From: GWA1-54-10 sp964349675
Lineage (GTDB): Bacteria > Patescibacteriota > Minisyncoccia > Phycocordibacterales > SBAW01
Assembly (NCBI GenBank): GCA_964349675.1
Contig: CAYGHD010000015.1
Span: forward strand, 1 to 14,061
Direction: 5' to 3'
Length of the DNA stretch: 14,061 bases
The notes below the pieces were generated by a model. The model was not told the origin of the DNA and ran no database searches. It saw nothing but the letters and a program-made list of their open reading frames with translations. Shown one piece after another: positions 7,073 to 13,969 of the stretch. The translations under genes were made by a program, and so were the position numbers. The stretch's first letter is position 1; the number at the start of each line of letters is the position of its first letter.

Positions 7073-7474
7073 TTCTTTTTTGCACGCGGCATAGTGCGGC
7101 ACTGTCTCGCCCACCAGCCGCCAAAACTTTGACGAGTGGTTAAACTCCTTCAGGTGACACAATTCGTGCACCACCACATAGTCTTGCAAATGCGGCGGCA
7201 ACAATGCGATGCGGTAATTAAAATTTAAATTCCCCGCCTTGGAGCAGCTGCCCCAGCGCGACTTTTGGTTGCGCACCGCCACACTACCCCATGCAAGTTT
7301 GTAGTGTGTATTAAAATGAGCGAGCCGACTTTGCACCAACGCGCGGGCTGCCTCTTTGTGCAAAAGATACGCGGCGCGCGAGCCACCCAAAGCCCCCACC
7401 CGTCTGCGCACCACCCTGCGCCGCACTACGCGTCTGACTATCCGTATCCTCATTCGATACCCGAGCAAGTTCAT
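7046..7474 (-). CDS. Shortened YgjP/DUF45-type zinc metallopeptidase
   Basis: The family (M48-related, SprT-like) carries a gluzincin site and is of poorly known function. In this 142-residue protein the core is intact: AVRNQKSRWGSCSKAGNLNF (66-85), then HELCHLKEFNHS (103-114) with zinc ligands H103, H107 and H113 and catalytic E104. The N-terminal beta-rich half of usual 220-240-residue members is missing; in its place is an arginine-rich run (about 8-25, 11 Arg). The ATG at 7474, 10 nt after the deacylase stop, is chosen; an upstream in-frame ATG at 7588 lies deep inside the deacylase gene. There is no SD, so it is probably co-transcribed with the deacylase. The stop TGA lies inside the 3' end of the S9 peptidase gene. 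Confidence 0.88.
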   Translation of the reverse strand: MNLLGYRMRIRIVRRVVRRRVVRRRVGALGGSRAAYLLHKEAARALVQSRLAHFNTHYKLAWGSVAVRNQKSRWGSCSKAGNLNFNYRIALLPPHLQDYVVVHELCHLKEFNHSSKFWRLVGETVPHYAACKKELQGAASIR

Positions 7475-7484
7475 TATCAAATAT

Positions 7485-8030
7485 CTACTGTGGTAGCCGA
7501 GCCAAATCGGCAACAACTTGAGCATGTGGCAGCGCCGCAAGCACTTTGCCCGGCAGCGCCAACTTTGAGTTGCGGACGCCACTGCCAATAATCACCGCAT
7601 CGGCCGCCACAACAGCAGCGTCTACCAAAACCACCCAATCATCCGGCAATCCAATGGGAGTAATCGCGCCAAACTCCATCCCCGACAGCGCCACGGCAGT
7701 CTCCATCGGCGCAAATGACGCCTTGCGTGCATCAACCACTTTGCGGACAACTCCATTTACGTCAGCTCGAGTGGTGGCTAAAACAACGCAGGCCACAAAT
7801 TGCCGCACCTCACCGCGCTTGGCTTCAATAATTACACAGTTGGCCGCTTGTGCAGGTACAACCTCATATGTTGCGCAAAATGCAGCAGTATCAGACATCG
7901 CTCCATCTATCTCTGCCACATACACCTCACTGGCCTCGGGCAACCGCTGCAGCGCATCTGCCACCGGCGCCGCGACCATATCGAGATGCTCTACTGCAGG
8001 TTCAAGATCTAGTGTGCCGAGTTTTATCAT
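7485..8030 (-). CDS. YbaK/ProX-like aminoacyl-tRNA deacylase domain protein
   Basis: YbaK/ProX proteins hydrolyse mischarged aminoacyl-tRNAs in trans, for example Cys-tRNA-Pro or Ala-tRNA-Pro. The 181-residue protein shows the fold's marks: ANCVIIEAKRG (63-73), FVACVV (78-83), VRKVVDARKASFAP (95-108), including the family lysine K103, SGMEFGAITPIGLP (116-129) and VIIGSGVRNSKLALP (146-160). About 60 N-terminal residues precede the conserved core. An ATG at 8039 would add three residues, but it overlaps the TATAAT -10, so the ATG at 8030 is preferred as a leaderless start. It is followed 10 nt later by the metallopeptidase gene. The amino acid specificity cannot be read from the sequence. Confidence 0.9.
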   Translation of the reverse strand: MIKLGTLDLEPAVEHLDMVAAPVADALQRLPEASEVYVAEIDGAMSDTAAFCATYEVVPAQAANCVIIEAKRGEVRQFVACVVLATTRADVNGVVRKVVDARKASFAPMETAVALSGMEFGAITPIGLPDDWVVLVDAAVVAADAVIIGSGVRNSKLALPGKVLAALPHAQVVADLARLPQ

Positions 8031-8037
8031 GCTGGGC

Positions 8038-8043
8038 ATTATA
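8038..8043 (-). promoter_or_regulatory. Perfect TATAAT -10 of the deacylase gene; leaderless start predicted
   Basis: TATAAT on the minus strand is followed by 7 nt and then the ATG at 8030. TTTTGC at a 17-bp spacing is a poor -35. An ATG overlapping the -10 (8039) cannot be in the transcript, so this promoter decides the start codon. Confidence 0.7.
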
Positions 8044-8070
8044 CTAGCATCTTTAGGAAAGCAAAAATTA

Positions 8071-8292
8071 TTACTCCTCTATATATTTACTAAATTCCTC
8101 TACGGCCTCGCCCACCAAAGCCGAATCTTTGTCTTGCACCAGCGCGCGCTCGAGTTTTTGCAGTACCTCATAAATCTCGTGCACGCTGTATCCTTTTTTG
8201 CGCAAAGCCTCAGCCTCCTCTAGCACCAAATTATCCTCTGGCGTGCTCTTTTTGAGCGCCTTTTCAAATAGAGTTGAGAATGGGTGTGTCAT
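8071..8292 (-). CDS. Small helical protein of unknown function (73 residues)
   Basis: I do not recognise a family. The product is charged and predicted to be nearly all helix: TPEDNLVLEEAEALRKKG, then YSVHEIYEVLQKLERAL, a polar joint QDKDS, and a last helix GEAVEEFSKYIEE. It has no membrane segment, signal peptide or cysteine. Two amphipathic helices suggest a small scaffold or partner-binding protein. The ATG at 8292 is chosen, 14 nt after the P-type ATPase stop; an in-frame extension to 8337 would overlap the ATPase. TACGAT ends 6 nt before the ATG, a weak (4 of 6) -10-like element. There is no SD. Confidence 0.75.
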   Translation of the reverse strand: MTHPFSTLFEKALKKSTPEDNLVLEEAEALRKKGYSVHEIYEVLQKLERALVQDKDSALVGEAVEEFSKYIEE

Positions 8293-8306
8293 GGCGGTAT
8301 CGTACA

Positions 8307-10985
8307 CTATTTCGCGAGCATGCGGCGATATATACATTTACGCACCTCTTCGACCACCACGATAGATGCGGCAACAGGGATAATCAACAACCATTCGTTA
8401 AACGACAGTGGCACCGTGCGCAAAATATGCTGGAAGAATGGAGTGTACACCGCAAGGATTTGGAGCACCACCACCAACGCTGTTGCTGCAATAAGATACC
8501 AGTTGGAAAAGAAGTTCATTTTGAAAATTGACTTGGTTTCTGAGCGGCAGTTCCATGCATTAAACCACTGGAAGACCGCCATAGCGGTGAGGGCAATGGT
8601 TGATGCTTTTGCCAAATCGGCTTCGAAGTAAAAATGGAAGAGCACGATCGACCCCACCATCATCGGTAGCGCCATGGTCACCATCATCACCCCCATCAAG
8701 CGGTCAACGAGATATTTTTGCTGCTTTTGGAATTTGCCCGAGAGCAACCCATCTTCTTTTGGCTCCATAGCAAGCGCTATGGTCAAAAATCCATCAGTCA
8801 CAAAGTTGAGCCAGATAATTTGCGATGCGAGCAATGGCAATGGATACCCAAGCACTAACGCCGCAGTGATGACCAACACTTCGCCCAAGCTTGTAGAAAA
8901 AAGATAGAGAATAACTTTTTTAATCGTCTTATAAATACTCCTCCCCTCCTCCACCGCTGCGACAATACTTTCAAAATTATCGTCCAACAGCACAATATCC
9001 GCCGCCTCTTTTGCCACCTCTGTGCCGATTTTACCCATGGCAATTCCTAAGTCGGCAGCAACCAAAGGAGGGGCGTCATTGACCCCGTCGCCAGTCATAG
9101 CCACAACCTCGCCACGTTTTTTGTACGCCACAATTATGCGGAGCTTATGTTCGGGTGTAACCCGCGCAAACACCGAAACTTTTGCCAGTTGTGCTGCCAA
9201 CTGCGCGTCGGAAAACTCATCCATCTCGGCACCTGTCAAAACCTCGTCGCCTTGCTGCCAAATGCCTGCCTCGGCAGCAATGGAGCGTGCGGTCAACTTA
9301 TGGTCGCCAGTTATCATCACCACCTTAATACCCGCTGCTGTGGCACGCGCTATAGAGTCAGCCACTTCAGCCCGCAGCACGTCTTGCATGCCAAAAAAAC
9401 TTACAAACGTCAGACCTTGGACAGACTCTTCGCCCAAATTACCGGGCATTTGTTTGCGCAGAGCGCCGGCTACGACACGCAAGCCTCGATGTGACATATG
9501 TCCAAGCACTTGCTCAAGCTCTGCCTTGTCCTTGGCGCGCATAGGTTGCGCTTTGCCGCCGCGCTGGATATGCGTACACAGTGCCAACACCACCTCGGGC
9601 GCACCCTCGACCACAAGAAAATTTTTGCCACTAACTTTGTGCACCGTGGCATGATATTTGCGTTTGTAGTCAAACGGGATCTCCGACACAAACGGTGACT
9701 CGCGCAAAAGCTCCTCTTTGACAAACCCGGCCTTTTCGCCCCAGACGCGCATCGCTGCCTCTGTTGGGTCGCCGGTAACGCGCCACGTATTGTTTTTTTC
9801 AAGAAACACCACTCTTGCATTGGCACAAAATGCCGCCATTTTGCCAGTGAGCAAAAGCTCCGGATGATTGGCCACATCCACTACCCTGTCATCCAAGCGC
9901 ACCTCGCCCTTTGGCTCGTAGCCAACGCCGCCCACAGCAAAGGTCTGGCCGCCTGTCCACACCTCGCGGATAACCAGCTCATTTTTTGTTATGGTACCGG
10001 TTTTGTCGACCGCAATAATACTTGCCTGCCCCAACGCCTCGACTGCCTGCAGTTTTTTAACCAAAGCGTTGCGGCGCGACATACGCCACACTCCCGTGGC
10101 CAACACCAGCGTGATGACGATGGGCAACCCCTCGGGGATGACCGACACTGCCAGCGACACCACGGTCGCAAAAATAGTCACGAGCTCTTGCCCTCGCAAC
10201 AACCCGAGCAAAAAAAGCAGCACGCTCACCACCGCAACCACGATAATAATCGCGCGAGACAAATGCCGAATGTTTGCTTTGAGCGGAATTTCTGAATCTA
10301 TAGTCGATATCTCTCTTGCAATAGTGCCAATAACGGTGTGCACACCCGTGCCCACCACCACAGCCCTGCCACTGCCTGAAGTGACATGACTGCCCTTAAA
10401 CACCATATTGCGCTGCTCGGGCGCAGACATGTTGTCGCCCGCTATTGCTGCAATTGTTTTTGTGGCCGGCTCAGACTCGCCGGTGAGTGATGCCTCGTCG
10501 ACCTTAAGCCCACTCACGGAAATGAGGCGCGCGTCAGCGGGCACCTTTTCTCCCTCTTGCAACAGCATAATATCGCCCGCCACCACCTCGCGGTCGGGCA
10601 CCACCACCTCTTCCCTGTCACGCAAGACAGTGGCAGTAGTGGCGACAAATTTTTTGAGCGCGCGCAGTGTGTTTTGTGCACGGCCTTCTTGCACGGCGCC
10701 TACCACCGCGTTAAACACTAATACAAATAAAATAATCAGCGCATCAACCGCCTCGCCCAGCAAAAGCAAAATGCCACCCGCGCCAAACAATACGTAGATG
10801 AGCGGGCTCTTAAACTGCTGCAAAAAAATAATCAACACACTGTCTACCTTGGCCTCGGGCAATATGTTTGCGCCTTGCGCTTTAAGCCGACGCACCGCCT
10901 CGTTGACACTCAAACCGGCATCGCTTGTTTTGAGCGCATCAAAAATGTCTTCCGGCTCTTGTGTATGCCATGCGTGCACTATCAC
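8307..10985 (-). CDS. Type II P-type cation-transporting ATPase, probably Ca2+
   Basis: The 892-residue ATPase has all working parts: actuator motif SLTGES (166-171), PEGLP in M4 (284-288), phosphorylation site DKTGTIT (327-333), nucleotide-domain VEGAPE (459-464), MITGDHKLTA (557-566) and hinge GDGVNDAP (632-639). About ten hydrophobic helices are visible. By comparison with SERCA, ligand residues E285 (M4), E702 (M5), N727, T730 and D731 (M6) are kept, whereas the positions of SERCA N768 and E908 look like S699 and Q806. This fits a one-site Ca2+ exporter; Mn2+ or Na+ cannot be excluded. The start is GTG at 10985, 6 nt after TATTAT; a second GTG two codons on is possible. The VIT gene ends 50 nt upstream and the small helical protein gene starts 14 nt downstream. 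Confidence 0.95.
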   Translation of the reverse strand: MIVHAWHTQEPEDIFDALKTSDAGLSVNEAVRRLKAQGANILPEAKVDSVLIIFLQQFKSPLIYVLFGAGGILLLLGEAVDALIILFVLVFNAVVGAVQEGRAQNTLRALKKFVATTATVLRDREEVVVPDREVVAGDIMLLQEGEKVPADARLISVSGLKVDEASLTGESEPATKTIAAIAGDNMSAPEQRNMVFKGSHVTSGSGRAVVVGTGVHTVIGTIAREISTIDSEIPLKANIRHLSRAIIIVVAVVSVLLFLLGLLRGQELVTIFATVVSLAVSVIPEGLPIVITLVLATGVWRMSRRNALVKKLQAVEALGQASIIAVDKTGTITKNELVIREVWTGGQTFAVGGVGYEPKGEVRLDDRVVDVANHPELLLTGKMAAFCANARVVFLEKNNTWRVTGDPTEAAMRVWGEKAGFVKEELLRESPFVSEIPFDYKRKYHATVHKVSGKNFLVVEGAPEVVLALCTHIQRGGKAQPMRAKDKAELEQVLGHMSHRGLRVVAGALRKQMPGNLGEESVQGLTFVSFFGMQDVLRAEVADSIARATAAGIKVVMITGDHKLTARSIAAEAGIWQQGDEVLTGAEMDEFSDAQLAAQLAKVSVFARVTPEHKLRIIVAYKKRGEVVAMTGDGVNDAPPLVAADLGIAMGKIGTEVAKEAADIVLLDDNFESIVAAVEEGRSIYKTIKKVILYLFSTSLGEVLVITAALVLGYPLPLLASQIIWLNFVTDGFLTIALAMEPKEDGLLSGKFQKQQKYLVDRLMGVMMVTMALPMMVGSIVLFHFYFEADLAKASTIALTAMAVFQWFNAWNCRSETKSIFKMNFFSNWYLIAATALVVVLQILAVYTPFFQHILRTVPLSFNEWLLIIPVAASIVVVEEVRKCIYRRMLAK

Positions 10986-10991
10986 CCAATC

Positions 10992-10997
10992 ATAATA
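10992..10997 (-). promoter_or_regulatory. -10 element of the P-type ATPase gene; leaderless GTG start predicted
   Basis: TATTAT (5 of 6) ends 6 nt before the GTG at 10985, so the predicted transcript would begin at the start codon. No good -35 is visible. An out-of-frame ATG inside this element meets TGA after three codons and is ignored. Confidence 0.5.
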
Positions 10998-11035
10998 TGA
11001 AAATAGATTTTACAGTCTTGTGGTATGAGGACAAG

Positions 11036-11527
11036 CTACACACCCAACACCAACCCGGCTGCAACACCCACCAACACCGCTGCACCGCCGATGATAAGCA
11101 TGCGCATGCCACGGCCAAAAATATTGCCGCCAGAAAGTGATCCACTTACCCCACCCAGCACAAACAGCGCCACAAGCGAAACGCCGACCGAAACATACAA
11201 CGCCATGATGCCGTCTATAAACAAGTACGGCGCCAAAGGGAAGAGCCCCGACACAACGTATGACACAAACATCACGACACCGCCCAAAATGGGGCCGCGC
11301 GGCTCTTTGGCTTGCCCATCAAACTCGCGCACTGACGACTCGGTCAAAAAGCTCCCTGTCGCCATCGAAAACGCTTCAACCAAAATCAACACAACACCAC
11401 TCAGTAAGATAACCTCGCGGGAAACGCCGCCTATCGCCACACCCGACAAAAGCCCCACAGTAGAGACAAGCGAGTCTTCAACACCAAATATAAAGTTTCT
11501 AAAATAGAGGGACGACCTTTGTGCCAT
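11036..11527 (-). CDS. VIT1/CCC1-like metal transporter
   Basis: VIT/CCC1 proteins move Fe2+ or Mn2+ across membranes. The 163-residue protein starts with FRNFIFGVEDSLVSTVGLLSG (9-29), the family's first helix with the acidic residue used in transport, then LVEAFSMATGSFLTESS (49-65), the second signature with E51 and a Met. About five helices follow, ending in a Gly/Val-rich helix. The cytosolic metal-binding domain between helices 2 and 3 of plant VIT1 is replaced by a short loop (SVREFDGQAKEPRGP). The ATG at 11527 is chosen for the family-like N-terminus; 46 further upstream codons run into the neighbouring gene. It lies 20 nt after the lmo0937-like gene, with no SD. Metal specificity is not known. 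Confidence 0.88.
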   Translation of the reverse strand: MAQRSSLYFRNFIFGVEDSLVSTVGLLSGVAIGGVSREVILLSGVVLILVEAFSMATGSFLTESSVREFDGQAKEPRGPILGGVVMFVSYVVSGLFPLAPYLFIDGIMALYVSVGVSLVALFVLGGVSGSLSGGNIFGRGMRMLIIGGAAVLVGVAAGLVLGV

Positions 11528-11547
11528 AGGTAGATGGTAGTATCTTT

Positions 11548-11700
11548 TTACGCAAACGGATTTTCGCCGCGTATTACCCGCACTAATACCATAATAACGG
11601 CAATCACCAACAATACATGGATAAACCCACCAACGGTATAAGCAGTGACCAACCCGAGTAACCACAAAGCAATGAGCACGACGGCAATAGTTACTAACAT
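11548..11700 (-). CDS. lmo0937-family small membrane protein (DUF5670-like, 50 residues)
   Basis: The product starts MLVTIAVVLIALWLLGLV and continues with TAYTVGGFIHVLLVIAVIM, then a basic tail with RVIRG. It has two hydrophobic helices joined by a short GG turn. The LWLLGLVT.YT.GGFIH pattern is the hallmark of this family, known in many bacteria, often near stress genes; the function is unknown. The ATG at 11700 matches the family's usual first residue. TACACT directly touches the ATG and is too close to serve as its -10. It is probably in one transcript with the VIT gene 20 nt downstream. Confidence 0.85.
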   Translation of the reverse strand: MLVTIAVVLIALWLLGLVTAYTVGGFIHVLLVIAVIMVLVRVIRGENPFA

Positions 11701-11817
11701 AGTGTATTTTCGTAATGAATAATTGAGTCTCGCTAGTCCCTTGCAGTATACACTACAATGGAGGCGAGCGCGCTTGTATCTAAACACACGGGTCAGCGCA
11801 GATATTCAGGAGCAACA

Positions 11818-12369
11818 CTACTCAACACTGCGCAGCGTCATACTTTGGACATCTACATTCAGCCACACACTTTTACCCATAGAAGGTCTTGCGGTCATGG
11901 GCTCGCCAGGGCCGCGGTCGGCGTAATTAACGACGACAGTGTTTTTATGCGCGGGATTTTTGCTTAACTCAGTTGTTTGCGGCGCGATACGGTCACCCAA
12001 GAAAAATGCGTGCGAACCGAGGTATCCACCTTGCATTTTAAGTGCGGCAACCGCGTAAAAAAATGTACCACTTCCGCCAACCTCTTGCGTGAGCAGAAAG
12101 ACAACATCCTCTGTCCCATTACCATCAAGATCTGTAAAGACTGGGTTGCCAAAGTAACGGGTAATCACTTTTGCAGCAGAGTTTGGCGCCACGGGACTCT
12201 CGGCCACACCATCAAATAAGTGCACCGACTTACCATCTATGACATAAGTGGCGTCTTTGTATGTTGCTGCTTGCGTGTTTTCTTTTACCACAGACTGATA
12301 TGAGCGCAGCGCAAATACACCTCCAACAACAAGGATGACTGCTATGATTGGAACGATTATTTTACTCAT
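11818..12369 (-). CDS. Membrane-anchored extracytoplasmic protein with Asp-rich loop
   Basis: I recognise the type but know of no function. The 183-residue protein has one N-terminal hydrophobic segment (MSKIIVPIIAVILVVGGVFA), probably an uncleaved anchor or signal, then an extracytoplasmic domain. That domain has YKDATYVIDGKSVHLFDGV, TRYFGN, and FTDLDGNGTEDVVFLLT, where DLDGNGTED resembles a Ca2+-binding DxDxNG loop as in FG-GAP or EF-hand-like repeats. Later GSGTFFYAVAAL, LGDRIAPQTTE and VNYADRGPGEPM appear, a set I recall from hypothetical proteins of Parcubacteria. The ATG at 12369 is preferred; a TTG at 12402 would add 11 polar residues before the anchor. There is no SD. It lies downstream of a four-helix membrane protein gene. 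Confidence 0.75.
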   Translation of the reverse strand: MSKIIVPIIAVILVVGGVFALRSYQSVVKENTQAATYKDATYVIDGKSVHLFDGVAESPVAPNSAAKVITRYFGNPVFTDLDGNGTEDVVFLLTQEVGGSGTFFYAVAALKMQGGYLGSHAFFLGDRIAPQTTELSKNPAHKNTVVVNYADRGPGEPMTARPSMGKSVWLNVDVQSMTLRSVE

Positions 12370-12413
12370 ACATGATTTATTACACGGCAGCTGCTCGGAC
12401 AATAGTAGTTTGC

Positions 12414-12419
12414 ATTATA
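12414..12419 (-). promoter_or_regulatory. TATAAT -10 overlapping the stop codon of the upstream gene
   Basis: TATAAT on the minus strand contains the TAA stop of the four-helix membrane protein gene. It could start a transcript near 12407, giving the anchored protein a leader of about 38 nt from the ATG at 12369, or about 5 nt if the TTG at 12402 is used. No -35 is evident. Confidence 0.4.
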
Positions 12420-12798
12420 CGAGGTACCCAAGCCAAGTAAGGTACACACCCACGATAAGCGAGATGCTGCCTACAACAGGGATAAGGTCTTTTTTTGCCC
12501 AAAAGTCTCCCACACGGTCAACCAAGCTTGGCATCACCACAAAAACTGCGCCTTTGATAAAGAGCCCCCACCCAAGCAGGCTCACCACAATTTGCGGCAA
12601 CGTGCCCCAAGTGTTGTGGAACATGATATGCGCAGCGCCCGCAACCATCCCCATCATGCCAAACACCAACACCGCAAGAACATCTTTTTCAAGATCTTTG
12701 TAAATTTTAATGTAGTATCGGCGGCTTACAAAAATGCCAACACCTACAGCAAGAATGGCCGGACCCCAAAGCTGTGCAAGAAATACTGTTGTATCCAT
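12415..12798 (-). CDS. Four-helix integral membrane protein of unknown function
   Basis: I do not recognise a named family. The 127-residue product has four hydrophobic segments: about 9-24 (WGPAILAVGVGIFVS), 40-60 (VLAVLVFGMMGMVAGAAHIMF), 68-90 (PQIVVSLLGWGLFIKGAVFVV), and 106-126 (IPVVGSISLIVGVYLTWLGYL). Short loops contain RRYYIKIYKDLEKD and MPSLVDRVGDFWAKKD. The HIMFHN motif after helix 2 has two histidines that could bind a metal or haem, but this is speculation. The ATG at 12798 is used; TACACT touches it directly and is too close to be its -10. There is no SD. It is the first gene after the terminator of the orphan gene, so it probably heads the membrane-protein run. Confidence 0.75.
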   Translation of the reverse strand: MDTTVFLAQLWGPAILAVGVGIFVSRRYYIKIYKDLEKDVLAVLVFGMMGMVAGAAHIMFHNTWGTLPQIVVSLLGWGLFIKGAVFVVMPSLVDRVGDFWAKKDLIPVVGSISLIVGVYLTWLGYLV

Positions 12799-12890
12799 AG
12801 TGTATGGTTATGTTAATTAAATGACCGCACTGAATGTAAACACAATATAAATATAGCACAAAGAACCATCGCACCCCCGCACCAGTAAAG

Positions 12891-12918
12891 AAAAAGCCGC
12901 TTGTGTTTCAAAGCGGCT
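12891..12918 (-). terminator. Intrinsic terminator of the orphan gene
   Basis: On the minus strand AGCCGCTT (12918-12911) pairs over 8 bp with AAGCGGCT (12902-12895) around an 8-nt loop, and the T-rich run TTTTTCTTT follows. It lies 35 nt after the TAA of the 338-residue gene and separates it from the membrane-protein run. Confidence 0.85.
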
Positions 12919-12952
12919 GCAAACATCGAATTCAACTACTCTATAAAAGATT

Positions 12953-13969
12953 TTATTTCAACAGCGTCCTAATGGCGGCCACCTGCTCTTGCTCGTCCTC
13001 AGAAAGGAGGTGGCCTTCCGCAACCACCCGGTCGATGACGTTGAGCAAGGTCTCAATCGGGTTTGCGATAGACTGCTGCAGATACACGTAGATGATTTCC
13101 AGCTCTGCGCGGACTTCGCTGTGAAGCACGAGGAGCGACCGTCGAAAAATTTTCTGCCGGCCACGGCTCACTCCGGCCGCTGTGGTGCGCCTCATGAATT
13201 CCGTGTCAAATGTATTCAGCGCTGCAGAAATGCTTCTCAAGACACTCTTCCGCCGTACTGCAGCCTGGTAGTCATGAGGAAGATTTTGTGACGAGTAGAC
13301 CGCACTGTAGAGTTGACGCACGCGCACAACCTCAGCATCCACCTCAGCAGCAAGCGCGTCCGCAGCCTCTGGTGAAAACGGCACCAACGGGGTCAGCCGG
13401 GGCTGACCATCGCCTCCCATGGCACTGCGGATCCAATTGGACACAAACGTGTACTCTGTTTCCGCATGTCCCAACGCAGCCGTGGCTCTATTTTTCCAAT
13501 CGTGAAAGTCCCGAAGGGAGTTGTAATTTTCTGGACCATCTGTCTGCAGCCGCGCTTGGATCCTTGCCTTTTTTGACACGAGGTCACCGAGCCGAGCGTG
13601 GGCGGCATCAACTGACTGCGGAGGATTATTGCGGTCGTAAGGGTTCGAGGCTCGCGCAGCATTGCCCACGATACCCTGGTCGACAACGATGGTATACACC
13701 GCGTCTCTCAACAGCCCGTTAAACACGTAGTCTACGCGGTCCCTGATGATCGAAATCTCTCCTTCGTCCGTCACCCGAAGTGTCAGAAGACGAAATTGTT
13801 TACGCACAGGATTTACGGAAAAATCAACGGTGAGCCCGACACGGTATTCGCGCTCGCAGTGCTCCCTATCGTAGGTTCCGCTGAAAACCCCGACACCCTT
13901 TGGGATGTCTGCCCTGCCTGTCAGCCACGCACGAACGAGATTGATACCATCTTGTACTGCGAGCACCAT
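12953..13969 (-). CDS. Orphan protein of unknown function (338 residues)
   Basis: I do not recognise a family. The N-terminal third (about 1-110) looks mixed alpha/beta: MVLAVQDGINLVRAWL helix, then strands such as EYRVGLTVDFSV and FRLLTLRVTDEGEISIIRD. The rest (about 120-338) is mostly charged helix, with likely coiled coils around AHARLGDLVSKKARIQARL and near the end (EDEQEQVAAIRTLL). There is no signal peptide or membrane helix. Lysine is scarce and arginine common, unlike the neighbours. The ATG at 13969 is preceded by GGAG with 7 nt spacing, the only clear SD here. It has its own terminator. A complex upstream region with two inverted repeats suggests separate control. It may be a recently acquired or fast-evolving gene; this is inference. 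Confidence 0.8.
   Translation of the reverse strand: MVLAVQDGINLVRAWLTGRADIPKGVGVFSGTYDREHCEREYRVGLTVDFSVNPVRKQFRLLTLRVTDEGEISIIRDRVDYVFNGLLRDAVYTIVVDQGIVGNAARASNPYDRNNPPQSVDAAHARLGDLVSKKARIQARLQTDGPENYNSLRDFHDWKNRATAALGHAETEYTFVSNWIRSAMGGDGQPRLTPLVPFSPEAADALAAEVDAEVVRVRQLYSAVYSSQNLPHDYQAAVRRKSVLRSISAALNTFDTEFMRRTTAAGVSRGRQKIFRRSLLVLHSEVRAELEIIYVYLQQSIANPIETLLNVIDRVVAEGHLLSEDEQEQVAAIRTLLK

Noticed and set aside
7546..8223. 225-codon plus-strand ORF
   Set aside because: It is antisense to the deacylase and small helical protein genes; low-complexity Thr/Ser/Ala composition typical of a shadow frame.
9022..9654. 210-codon plus-strand ORF inside the P-type ATPase
   Set aside because: The opposite strand has the full ATPase with all motifs; this frame shows no domain.
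11701..11706. TACACT touching the ATG of the lmo0937-like gene (also at 12799-12804 before the four-helix protein) as -10
   Set aside because: A transcript would then start inside the gene, downstream of the conserved start codon; the repeat may be coincidence.
13210..13722. 170-codon plus-strand ORF opposite the orphan gene
   Set aside because: Weak composition, no SD and no family. The minus-strand frame is longer, has an SD and a terminator. As the orphan itself is unrecognised, this rejection is less certain than the others.
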